A program made the translations under genes and the position numbers. A stretch of DNA of 64,000 nucleotides from Euryodendron excelsum (taxonomy: Eukaryota > Streptophyta > Magnoliopsida > Ericales > Pentaphylacaceae), in the NCBI GenBank assembly GCA_033060915.1, contig CM065377.1, forward strand, positions 35,935,183 through 35,999,182. The letters are read 5' to 3'. The stretch's first letter is position 1. The number at the start of each line of letters is the position of its first letter. Of the stretch, positions 34,351 to 43,705 are shown piece by piece. The notes below the pieces were generated by a model. That model searched no databases, was not told the origin of the DNA, and saw nothing but the letters and a program-made list of their open reading frames with translations.

Positions 34351-37300
34351 CTAGAAAAATGTACGCACATTGCGCAAGAATTTTTGTTTGTCAAGTTTAG
34401 ACCAATGGGAAGGAATCTGACCTGTGGCTAAATAATTAGCTATATCAGCGTACCATGGAGTGCTAATGTGAGAAACAGTGCTTGCAACAAATAGGTGCTC
34501 ATCCGGAAAGTGTTCATTAATTGGGGGGTCATCAAGTGCAGTCTTGTGGCTCGAAAGACGGGACAAATGATCAGCCACCACGTTCTGTACTCCCTTTTTA
34601 TCTCGAATCTCAAGGTTAAACTCTTGGAGTAGGAGAATCCATCGAATCAAGCGTGGCTTGGCATCTTGCTTTGTGAGCAAATATTTCAATGCTGCATGAT
34701 CAGTGAAAACAATAACATGAGACCCAACCAAATAAGACCTAAATTTATCCAATGCAAAGACCACAGCTAGCAATTCTTTTTTGGTGGTAGTGTAGTTCAA
34801 TTGGGCTTCATTCAAAGTCTTGCTAGCATAGTAAATGACATGAGGCTTCTTGTCTTTTCTTTGCCCCAAAACAGCCCCTACAGCAAAATCAATAGCATCA
34901 CGCATTAATTCAAATGGTAAAGACCAATCGGGAGCTTGCATGATCGGTGCGGTGGTCAACAAACCCTTAAGCTTATCAAAAGCTTCTTGACATTTCGATG
35001 TCCACTCAAATTGGACATCTTGTGACAATAAATTGCACAAAGGTTTGGCAATGGTACTAAAAGAGTGAATGAATCTTCGGTAAAAACCGGCATGCCCTAA
35101 AAAGGATCTCACATCTTTGATAGTCCTCGGGATAGGCAATTTTTGAATGAGTTCAATTTTTGACCTATCTACCTCTATGCCTTTGGAAGAGACAATGTGG
35201 CCTAACACGATGCCATGTGTCACCATAAAATGACACTTCTCCCAATTGAGTACAAGATTGCTCTCCTCACACCTTTCAAGCACTTTTTCTAAATGCACTA
35301 AACACAACTCATAAGAATCCCCATAGACAGAGAAATCGTCCATGAAAATTTCCAAAAATCTTTCCACCATATCACTAAAGATACTCATCATGCACCTTTG
35401 AAATGTAGCCGGTGCATTGCACAAGCCAAAAGGCATTTTCCTATATGCATAGGTACCAAAAGGACAAGTGAAAGTGGTTTTCTCTTGGTCTTCTAGGGAA
35501 ATCTCAATTTGGTTGTATCCCGAGTAGCCATCAAGAAAGCAATAGAAAGCTCTCCCCGCCACTCTCTCAAGGACTTGGTCTAGAAATGGGAGTGGAAAAT
35601 GATCCTTCCTAGTCACGGCATTCAACCTACGATAATCAATGCACATACGCCACCCGGTTTGAATCCTAGTGGGCACTAGTTCATTGTTCTCATTTTTCAC
35701 CACTGTGACTCCTGATTTTTTTGGAACAACTTGGGTTGGACTAACCCATTTGGAGTCGGCAATGGGGTAGATGATACCCGCATCAAGCAACTTAAGCACT
35801 TCACATCTCACTACTTCCTTCATGTTTGGGTTCAATCGCCTTTGCATTTGCCTCACAGATTTAGCCTCTTCCTCAAGATAGATTCTATGTGTACATAAAA
35901 GGGGGCTAATTCCTTTCAAATCGGTGATTGTCCACCCAATTGCTTTCATGTGTTTTCTCAGCACTCTCAACAATTTTTGCTCTTGCTCCATAGTCAGTTT
36001 TGATGAAATTACAACAGGATATGATTCATCTTTCCCTAGAAAGGCATACTTAAGATCACTCGGTAAAGCTTTCCTTTCCGGTTTAGGGGGTTTGGCAAGG
36101 GATGACTCAACATTAGTTTGGGATGAATCCAAAGGCTCAAATGATGGGGTCCATTGACCCACTGACATGATAGGCATCGACTTTAGACAAGCTACAAGTT
36201 CCCTTTCTTCCTTATTAACACATTCCAAAGGATCAAATTCCTCATTATGAATCAGAATTCTCCCTAACAGATCTTCTGTCCATTCTCTCTCAAAGTGCTC
36301 TTGACAAAATGTTTGGATCAAATCTACCTCCCTAATGTCCTCATACTCACCAATTTGCTTAGAGACATTGAAAATGTTCATCTCCACAGTCATATTCCCG
36401 AAAGATAATTTCATCACCCCATTCCTACAATTAATCAAAGCATTGGATGTAGCTAGGAAGGGTCTACCTAGGATGACTGGGATGGGAGCACTAGGACCTT
36501 GTATAGGTTGGGTGTCCAACACTATAAAGTCTACAGGGAAGTAAAATTTATCCACTTGAACCAACACATCCTCCACAATACCTCGGGGAATCTTAACTGA
36601 TCTGTCAGCTAATTGAAGGGTGACACGAGTGGGCTTAAGCTCTCCTAAACCCAATTGTTCGTAAACAGTGTAGGGTAGCAAATTCACACTTGCTCCTAAG
36701 TCCAACAAAGCTTGGTCTACCCTATGATTCCCAATAATGCATGAAATTGTGGGACAACCGGGGTCCTTGTATTTAGGAGGGGTCTTCAATTGGATAATGG
36801 CACTAGCTTGTTCTGTCAGGAAAGCTTTCTCTTTCACATTCAATCTCCTCTTGACTGTGCACAAGTCCTTAAGGAACTTGGCATAAGATGGGACTTGTTT
36901 ATGGTTAGAATGGTCACCGGGTGAAGATTCACTCATGTTTACTTGGCCTCTAGGATTTGGCATTGGTTGAGCCGGAAGCTTTCCTCTCTCTTGAACACTC
37001 AATGATTGAGTCAACTTAGTTAGTTGACTTCGAATGTCATCTAAAGCCCTATTGGTTTGTTCTTGAAATTTGTTGGCTTGAGTGTTGATTCCACCTTGAG
37101 TTTGCATGAATTGTTGGAGAGTATCCTCTAAGGATCTCTTGTGAGGTGGTTGGTATGTGTGGTTTGTGGGAGTATGAAATGGTTGGGGTGGATGCTGAAA
37201 TGCCTGAGGTACCGAAGGAACCTCATTTCTCCATCCAAAATTGGGGTGGTTCCTCCATCCGGGATTATAGGTATTGGAGTAGGGATTGCCTACTTGGCCT

Positions 37301-38292
37301 TGGTTTGGGAAGGGCTTTTTGAAATTGCTTGAATCAGAAGTTTGGCCATATAGCACTTCTTTGAAAGCTGGAATTGTTGGACAATCAATTGTCCTATGCC
37401 CCTTATTCTCACACACTCCACAAGTTTCCTCTTGTTGCTCACTCACAACATGCACTTTTTTAAGCTCAAGAGACTCTACTTTCCTAGCCGATGAGGCTAG
37501 TCTAGCATTGAGGTCATCGGTCTCTTTCAATTGGAACTTTCCGCTTGATTGGGTTGTGGTGTTTCTAGACTCAACATGCGGTGGGAGAAAGGTCTCCCAT
37601 TGCTTTGTGTTCTCGGCCAATTGATCAAAAAAATCAAATGCCTCATCTGGTTCTTTGTCATAGAACTCACCATTACACATGGTTGACACTAGCTTTTTAA
37701 AATCCGGGGTAAGTGAGTCATAGAAGAAACTTACTAACCTCCACATTTCAAAACCATGGTGGGGACAAGCATTCAACAAGTCCTTAAACTTTTCCCAAGC
37801 TTGGTGAAATGACTCACTTGGACTACAAGAAAAATTCATCATTTGACGTTGTAAAGCCGCAGTCCTATGAGTAGGGAAATATTTTTTCAAAAACTCGGTT
37901 TGCATTTCTCTCCATGTGCCTATAGACCTAGGACGCAAAGAGTTTAACCAAAGTTTGGCTTTATCCTTGAGAGAGAATGGGAACAATCTAAGCCGAATAG
38001 TATCCTCGGTGCATGTTCTATCAACAAAAGTGCCACATACCTCCTCAAAGTCTTTAATGTGCAAGTATGGATTTTCGGAATCCATACCATGAAATGTAGG
38101 AAGAAGTTGAATCATGCTTGGTCTTAAATTGAAGGCTTGTTGATTTAGGGGCAAGACAATACACGAAGGTGTGCTTTGTCTTGCTGGATGAAGATACTCC
38201 CTAAGAGTCCGAAAATTAGGTTGGCCATTGACTGGTGGAGGTCCGCTGCCGTGAACACTCCCTTCTCCCTCTATATCTCCAACACTAGCCAT
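34351..38292 (-). CDS. Athila-like gag-protease-RT-RNase H polyprotein, C-terminally truncated by a stop
   Basis: 1313 codons. Domains in order: gag/capsid about residues 60-230 (LWLNSLRP, TWREMQTEFLKKYFP); a CCHC zinc knuckle at C291, C294, H299 and C304; protease around residue 531 with DLGAS (the usual form is D-S/T-G; DLGAS occurs in Athila relatives); reverse transcriptase from about residue 840 with the active site FMDDF at 983-987; RNase H about 1120-1245 with D1132, the DFAVGAVLGQ word and TDHAALKYL. It makes the virus-like particle and copies the RNA into cDNA. Start: the first ATG of the frame (MASVGDIEGE), 640 bp after the primer-binding site. The frame is intact over 3.9 kb, which fits a recent insertion. 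The frame's natural continuation, integrase, is cut off by TAG at 34351-34353. Confidence 0.93.
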   Translation of the reverse strand: MASVGDIEGEGSVHGSGPPPVNGQPNFRTLREYLHPARQSTPSCIVLPLNQQAFNLRPSMIQLLPTFHGMDSENPYLHIKDFEEVCGTFVDRTCTEDTIRLRLFPFSLKDKAKLWLNSLRPRSIGTWREMQTEFLKKYFPTHRTAALQRQMMNFSCSPSESFHQAWEKFKDLLNACPHHGFEMWRLVSFFYDSLTPDFKKLVSTMCNGEFYDKEPDEAFDFFDQLAENTKQWETFLPPHVESRNTTTQSSGKFQLKETDDLNARLASSARKVESLELKKVHVVSEQQEETCGVCENKGHRTIDCPTIPAFKEVLYGQTSDSSNFKKPFPNQGQVGNPYSNTYNPGWRNHPNFGWRNEVPSVPQAFQHPPQPFHTPTNHTYQPPHKRSLEDTLQQFMQTQGGINTQANKFQEQTNRALDDIRSQLTKLTQSLSVQERGKLPAQPMPNPRGQVNMSESSPGDHSNHKQVPSYAKFLKDLCTVKRRLNVKEKAFLTEQASAIIQLKTPPKYKDPGCPTISCIIGNHRVDQALLDLGASVNLLPYTVYEQLGLGELKPTRVTLQLADRSVKIPRGIVEDVLVQVDKFYFPVDFIVLDTQPIQGPSAPIPVILGRPFLATSNALINCRNGVMKLSFGNMTVEMNIFNVSKQIGEYEDIREVDLIQTFCQEHFEREWTEDLLGRILIHNEEFDPLECVNKEERELVACLKSMPIMSVGQWTPSFEPLDSSQTNVESSLAKPPKPERKALPSDLKYAFLGKDESYPVVISSKLTMEQEQKLLRVLRKHMKAIGWTITDLKGISPLLCTHRIYLEEEAKSVRQMQRRLNPNMKEVVRCEVLKLLDAGIIYPIADSKWVSPTQVVPKKSGVTVVKNENNELVPTRIQTGWRMCIDYRRLNAVTRKDHFPLPFLDQVLERVAGRAFYCFLDGYSGYNQIEISLEDQEKTTFTCPFGTYAYRKMPFGLCNAPATFQRCMMSIFSDMVERFLEIFMDDFSVYGDSYELCLVHLEKVLERCEESNLVLNWEKCHFMVTHGIVLGHIVSSKGIEVDRSKIELIQKLPIPRTIKDVRSFLGHAGFYRRFIHSFSTIAKPLCNLLSQDVQFEWTSKCQEAFDKLKGLLTTAPIMQAPDWSLPFELMRDAIDFAVGAVLGQRKDKKPHVIYYASKTLNEAQLNYTTTKKELLAVVFALDKFRSYLVGSHVIVFTDHAALKYLLTKQDAKPRLIRWILLLQEFNLEIRDKKGVQNVVADHLSRLSSHKTALDDPPINEHFPDEHLFVASTVSHISTPWYADIANYLATGQIPSHWSKLDKQKFLRNVRTFF

Positions 38293-38551
38293 GATAAAAC
38301 ACTAATATGATGACTACAAAGAAAAAAATAAAATAAAAGAAAAGTTGGGCCAAAGAAAACTCACTGTACTTCCAACTAGTAAGCCACATTAGATTTTTTT
38401 TTTTTTTCGCAAATTTTTTTCACAAGCCAAGCGCTGCAACAACAAACGTTAGACAATAATTACAATTGACATTACAATTGACATATACGAATGGCGGTTG
38501 AACCAGCCGTAATATAAACGAAAAGAGGGGTAATTACCTCCTCTAAAAATA

Positions 38552-38582
<31 letters not shown>

Positions 38583-38910
38583 CAAGAGGCGGTAAAACCG
38601 GCCGCAGTAAAAAAAAAAATGCATAAATGTAAAAGGAGGGATTAACCTCCACAATTAGAAATTAGAAGTTAGAAGTTAGAAATTAGATGTTAGAAGGAGG
38701 GATTAACCTCCACAATTAGAAGTTAGAAATTAAGTCCTCTACAAAGTCCAAAAGGCGGTAAAACCGGCCATAGCCCAACAATTGGCAGTCCAGTCCACAA
38801 TCCTTTGTTTGCAAGGTTGAGTCCAGAAATTTTTTTTATAATCTGAATTATTAAAGAAATATTAAATTACAAACAATTAACCCCCAAGTTCATCACCATT
38901 GCTTGCTAGC
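38293..38910 (-). promoter_or_regulatory. Athila-like leader between primer site and gag, with repeated stem-loops and (AAAT)n
   Basis: It contains an (AAAT)n tract (38549-38581). Two kinds of inverted-repeat modules alternate: GGCGGTT..AACC at about 38493, GGCGGTAAAACCGGCC at about 38587 and 38753, and GGAGGGATTAACCTCC at about 38635 and 38696. A related GGGGTAATTACCTCC lies near 38526. In retroviruses this part of the RNA carries packaging and dimerisation signals, so that role is a possibility, not shown. Confidence 0.6.
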
Positions 38911-38928
38911 TCCCAGGCAACGGCGCCA
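38911..38928 (-). other. Primer-binding site, tRNA-Asp type
   Basis: On the minus strand TGGCGCCGTTGCCTGGGA matches the complement of the plant tRNA-Asp 3' end except for one base. It lies 4 bp after the LTR end (CA at 38933-38934). tRNA-Asp is the usual primer of Athila elements. Confidence 0.88.
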
Positions 38929-38932
38929 AAAT

Positions 38933-40470
38933 TGCTTGACCGCTCTTTCTTATCGGCTTATTTTAACTCGCAAGTGCACGAGTGTACTTTGTAGCAATTA
39001 ACTCGGTGAGACCGAGGTCATATCCACAGGGAGCTAAATTTAGAAAACAGTTTGGTGATAAAAACTTAAGAGAAATTTATTCGGAAAAAAATTGGTTCAC
39101 AATGAATGTGAAATTTTCTTTAAAAGATGAGTAGTTGTGAATAGTATTCAAATGACAATGCTTAAAATTACAAGAGAAATAAAAGTCTTGGCTCAAAATC
39201 AATTCCAATGGTGGTAAATTGGTGATTCTTTAAGATATTTAAGATAACTCAACCCAACATCAACAATGGTGATATTGGGTTGGAAAATATTACAATAAAG
39301 TTCAAAGAAATGAATGATTGAATCTTGCTTAGAAATGGAAAAATAGTTTCAAACTAGGCAAGACATTGAATCAAGCAATCCCTATACCAAAACTGAGGTT
39401 TGTGCATAGAAATTCAAGATTATAACATTGCCTAAATGATTTCTGAAAATTCTTAACAATTAACAATCATCCATGTACAAAGTGAGAACATAAATCATTG
39501 AGATGCATTAATACCTTAAAGAGATCACCTCAACCACCATCATCCTTGATCTTGAACCAAGAAAGAGCTTAGCCAACAACCATTATGAAGAAAAACAATT
39601 GCTTCAACATAAAATAAGAGGTTTTTAACATTGAAGAGCCAAAATCAACAAAAGAAAGCAAAATACAAGCTGCCCAGATTTTTGCACAAATCTGTCCTCT
39701 AACTTTGGACGAAGTTTTCACCCTCTTACACTCCGTTCTCAAAGATGGCTATTAGACAGATATTTATAGAACTTCTTGTCTACTTTCTAGCCCCGAAAAG
39801 AACAGGTCATTTGGACGTCTGAGTCAAAAGTTATGGTCCAAACACTAGAGGTCTGTCTAGCACATGGAGGGAAAGGCAAATTCGGCCAACATTTTGAGCT
39901 GGCTAGTGGACCTCTTTATTCCATCTTTTGGACTATTTTTTCTTCTCTCTTTACCCCATAATGAAGAATTATTGTCCTCCACTTCTTTCTAGCCATGTGC
40001 ATGCTCTCTTTTTTCCATAATGAAGAATTATTGTACTCCAACCATGTGTAAGCTCTCTTTTCTCCCATCAACTTCTTACAAATGAGCTGAAATGGGCCTT
40101 CAAATCTTGGACTGAAGTTTGCACAATACATGGAACAAATTTGGGCTGAAGTTTGCACAAAATATAGAGCAGGTTTGGGCTTGAAGTGGATCATCTTTTG
40201 GCCTCTTCTTGGATTTGAAATGGGGCAGATTTGGGGCACTTCTTGGAACCAAAATTTGCTTCAATCTTTGACTCAATTTCACTTCAATTCTTTGCTCCAA
40301 ATCCCGGCCTGGAAGATCTCTGAAATACTTCATTTAAGCTTTATAAATCTATCAAAACATTAAACCAAACTTCATTACCAAAGGCACACGAAACTATTAT
40401 GCGAAACAAAATAAACGAATAAATACATATGAAAAACTATAAATTTAATGACAATTTTGATGTAAAATCA
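38933..40470 (-). repeat. Athila-like 5' LTR, right copy
   Basis: 1538 bp in minus orientation, from TGATTTTACATC (40470) to GGTCAAGCA (38933). It is in the correct orientation and position for the gag-pol frame, so this is the genuine 5' LTR. TATA box TATAAATAT on the minus strand at 39760-39768. Confidence 0.93.
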
Positions 40471-40475
40471 CTGGG
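40471..40475 (+). other. Target-site duplication of Athila-like element, right copy
   Basis: CTGGG directly after GATGTAAAATCA; identical to 30531-30535. Confidence 0.88.
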
Positions 40476-41212
40476 CTACACACTCATGGTCAGAGCTTGG
40501 CCAATGGTGGCCGGCAGTAGCTATATTTAGCCTAAAAACCCCATTGCATGTTAGAACCCTTGGGTTCCAGACCTACAACTGGGTTTTTGGCCCACTTCTC
40601 GTAGTTTTTTTTGGAGAAACCTCCTTTATGGATATTGTTCCTAACGTTGAGACGAAGAAGGCCCAGTGAACCGTGTAGGCAATGGTTGCCGATGGCCAGA
40701 GTTCACATTTTCCTTCGTTTTTTTGGCAAAACTTGCCTTCTAGGGCCATTCTAGCATATACATAGAGATCTAAGACCTCTCTAGGACTCCTTAGAGGACC
40801 AGGAGAAATCTCAGGTCGCTGTGACATGCCTCAAGTCTTGGTTCGAACTGTTGCCCACCACAGCTGGTGTAACCTCTCTTTTTCTCTCTCTGGTTTTCTC
40901 TCGTGTTACGACTAACATGGGGTCGTGATTTTGGTGGGTTTGGGAAGGTGAAGGGTAGAGGAAGAAGTCCCTTACCTGCTCAACTCGTCTCCCTTTTCTC
41001 TCTCTCTCCCCGTCCTCCTCCTTCACGGTTTCTCTATTTCTCTTTCTATAACTCTCTCTCTCTCACTCTTTCTATAACTTCGAATCACAATCCTGGGAGG
41101 AAGGTGGGGTTTTAGGCTACATATATATATAGAATGGGTGAGTGCATTGTGTGAAGAGTTTTGGTGGCTGGATTGGCCAGTGCATGTGTAGCACCCTCTC
41201 GGTTTCTCTCCA

Positions 41213-41265
41213 TCTCTCTCTATATCTCTCTCTCTCTCTCTCTCTCTCGTTAACTAGCCACTAGG
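41213..41265 (+). repeat. (TC)n microsatellite and palindrome of a D-LTR tandem unit
   Basis: A (TC)n run is followed by TAGCCACTAGGTGAC. Similar units (TC-rich run, then AGCCA..TGGCT palindrome) occur at about 47282-47350 and 47450-47525, interrupted by the A1 solo LTR. They look like tandem subrepeats of the D LTR. Confidence 0.65.
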
Positions 41266-41509
41266 TGACTTGTAAGCACCCCATTTTTGACCGCTCGGCA
41301 GTCTACACTCCGTCCAGACTTGTTTTCAAGTCATTTTGGGCATATTCCAATCGAAACCAATCCTCTAGTCCAAATTCCGTCTTTCCATCGCTTCGCGGGC
41401 CTATCAGGCCCAAATAGAGGCAAAATGACTAAAATGCCCTTAGGAGCATTATCCTTTCTTATTCCAATTCCAGTCCCTCTCTCGAGACAGTTTATTCCTC
41501 GAGACGGTC

Positions 41510-42280
41510 CGAGTAGCAAAACTACTCACCAAACCGTCAGAGTGGCGGAAACACTCACCAAACCGTCGGAGTGGCAGAAACACTCACAAAACCGTCGGAG
41601 TGGCGGAAACACTCACAAAACTGTCAGAGTGGCGGAAACACTCACAAAAGCATTCGAGTGGCGGAAACACTCACAAAACCGTTAGGGTGACAGAAACACT
41701 CACAAAACCGCCAGAGTGGCGGAAACACTCAAAACCTAGGTACGTCTCTTCGGAGTCGGTAAGACCCCTTTCCAATCCCTCTCTCGGGACAGTTTATTCC
41801 TCTAGACGGTTCCAATCTAGGCACGTCACTTCGGAGACGGTAAGACCCCTTTCCAATCCCTCTCTCGAGACAATTTATTCCTCGAGACGGTCCGAGTAGC
41901 AAAACTACTCACACAACTGTTAGAGTAGCGGAAATACTCCACCGTTAGAGTAGCGGAAATACTCATAGACCCGTTAGAGTAGCGGAAATACTCACAGAGC
42001 CGTCCGAGTAGCGGAAATACTCAACCGTTAGAGTAGCGAAAATACTCACAGAGCCGTCCGAGTAGCGGAAATACTCAATCGTTAGAGTAGCGGAAGTACT
42101 CACGGAGCTGTCCAAGTAGCGGAAATACTCACAGAACCGTTAGAGTAGCGGAAGTACTCACAGAACCGTTATAGTAGCGAAAATACTCACAGAACCGTTA
42201 GAGTAACGGAAGTACTCTCAAATCGTCAACCCCGTCCGAGTAGCGAAAATACTCACACCGTTAGAGTGGCGGAAACACTC
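41510..42280 (+). repeat. Expanded tandem stem-loop array (25-30 bp units)
   Basis: About two dozen units. The first group (41530-41735) has GAGTG-GCGGAAA-CACTC every 29-30 bp. The second group (41895-42270) has GAGTA-GCGGAAA-TACTC every 22-32 bp. Two CTCGAG-containing modules and GTCTC-TTCG-GAG / GTCAC-TTCG-GAGAC units with GGTAAGACCCC lie between them. Confidence 0.85.
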
Positions 42281-42394
42281 AAAACCCAGGTCAACACCAG
42301 TGTCTGTTATCTCACTTCGGTGAAAAATGACCAAACTACCCTTAGGACCTTTTCCGAGACTTTCCGGTCAAGATGACCATTTTGCCCCTAGGCA

Positions 42395-43350
42395 TTTGAA
42401 CGCCCCGGGAACCACACCGGCTCTGGGTATCAAACCGGTAATGTCCCGAGAATACTTTTTATAGTGTTCTCGACCTTCCGTTACCTTTCCGGATCATTCC
42501 AAGTCAGTTCCGGCCAACCCGGTACAAAATGACCGTTTTGCCTCTAGAGGGCCGGTCTCCTTCTTCGACCACACCGGCTCTGGGTATCAAACCGGTAATA
42601 TCCCGAGAATACTTTTTATAGTGTTCTCGACCTTCCCTTCTCTTTTCGGATCATTCCGAGTCAGTTCCGGCCAACTCGGTACAAAATGACCGTTTTGCCC
42701 CTAGAGGGCCGGTCTCCTTCTTTGACCACACCGGCTCTGGGTATCAAACTGGTAATGTCCCGAGAATACTTTTTATAGTGTTCTCGACCTTCCTCTCTCT
42801 TTCCGGATCATTCCGAGTCAGTTCCGGCCAACCCAGTACAAAGTGACCGTTTTGCCCCTAGAGGGCCGGTCTCCTTCTTTGACCACACTGGCTCTGGGTA
42901 TCAAACCGGTAATGTCCCGAGAATACTTTTTATAGTGTTCTCGACCTTCCTCCACCTTTCCGGACCATTCCGAGTCAGTTCCGGCCAACCCGGTACAAAA
43001 TGACCGTTTTGCCCCTAGAGGGCCGGTCTCCTTCTTCGACCACACCGGCTCTGGGTATCAAATTGGTAATGTCCCGAGAATACTTTTTATAGTGTTATCG
43101 ACCTTCCTTTACCTTTTCGGACCATTCCGAGTCAGTTCCGGCAAACCCGGTACAAAATGACCGTTTTGCCCCTAGTGGGCCGGTCTCCATTTCCGATCAC
43201 GCTGGCCCTGGGAATCAAACCAGAAACCTCTGGGAACATTCTAAATAATGTTTCCAGACCCCAAGTCTTCTTCCGGGACAGTTTGAGTCTGTCCCGGCAG
43301 TTTTCCGGTCCGATTGACCGTTTTGCCCCTAAAGGCTCGGTCAACCTTTC
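42395..43350 (+). repeat. 157-bp U3 repeat, six units
   Basis: The phase marker CTCTGGGTAT recurs at 42421, 42579, 42735, 42892 and 43049, with a diverged CCCTGGGAAT at 43207; spacing 156-158 bp. Units contain CCGAGAATACTTTTTATAG, GTCAGTTCCGGCC and AATGACCGTTTTGCCCCTAG. Confidence 0.9.
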
Positions 43351-43582
43351 CGACACATCCAATCCTCACTTTTCAAGTCAAATACCTCCAGGACACTATT
43401 TTAAGTGTTCCTGCTTGTTTCCGGCTTTCCGGGTCACTCCCGGCTCCTTCAAATCATTCCCGGACTTTCCGGAGTCACTCCTAGTGAAGCCAGGCTAAAA
43501 TTTACATGGTAGTCACTAGTACAGGTGCCCAAATCTAGTCAAAGATACGTTGCTTGTCGACCTTAATTGTTTCCTAAATGGC

Positions 43583-43705
43583 TGGCGCCACTAGCAGTGG
43601 AGCCAAGCCAAAAAATGGCCTGGCGCCACTCCTAGTGGCGCCAGTATAAATTTTGCCCTGGCGCCACTGCAACAGGCGCCAGGCTTGTCCAGCTTCTATA
43701 AATAC
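43583..43705 (+). promoter_or_regulatory. A1 LTR core promoter: three hairpins and TATA box
   Basis: Three inverted repeats in a row: GGCGCCACT around 43583-43605 (imperfect); TGGCGCCACT-CCT-AGTGGCGCCA (43621-43643, perfect 10-bp arms); CTGGCGCC..GGCGCCAG (43659-43683). TATAAATAC follows at 43697-43705. Confidence 0.75.

Larger units (their letters stand above)
30536..40470 (-). mobile_element. Athila-like Ty3/gypsy retrotransposon with inverted terminal LTRs
   Basis: The unit is flanked by CTGGG on both sides. Read on the minus strand it has a 5' LTR (40470-38933), a tRNA-Asp-type primer-binding site, a 640-bp leader, one gag-pol frame (38292-33166), a 3' non-coding region and polypurine tracts. 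Instead of a direct 3' LTR, it ends with the same 1.54-kb LTR turned round (30536-32074 in plus orientation). The outer ends are therefore TGATTGTACATC on the left and its near-perfect complement on the right. I counted about a dozen differences between the two repeats, roughly 1%. Lineage call: the RT and gag words are of Athila type, with no env-like ORF. Confidence 0.9.

Noticed and set aside
34125..34394. An 89-codon minus-strand ORF in the integrase region.
   Set aside because: It is in the wrong frame; the true HHCC domain reads in the gag-pol frame between the two stops.
30536..40470. Inverted terminal repeats suggest a DIRS-type or DNA transposon.
   Set aside because: The element encodes Ty3/gypsy RT, RNase H and a D-D-35-E integrase, has a tRNA primer site and polypurine tracts, and made a 5-bp TSD. 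DIRS elements use a tyrosine recombinase and make no TSD, and no transposase was seen.
41510..42280. Regularly spaced short repeats resembling a CRISPR array.
   Set aside because: The units are near-contiguous tandem repeats without unique spacers, in a plant LTR.
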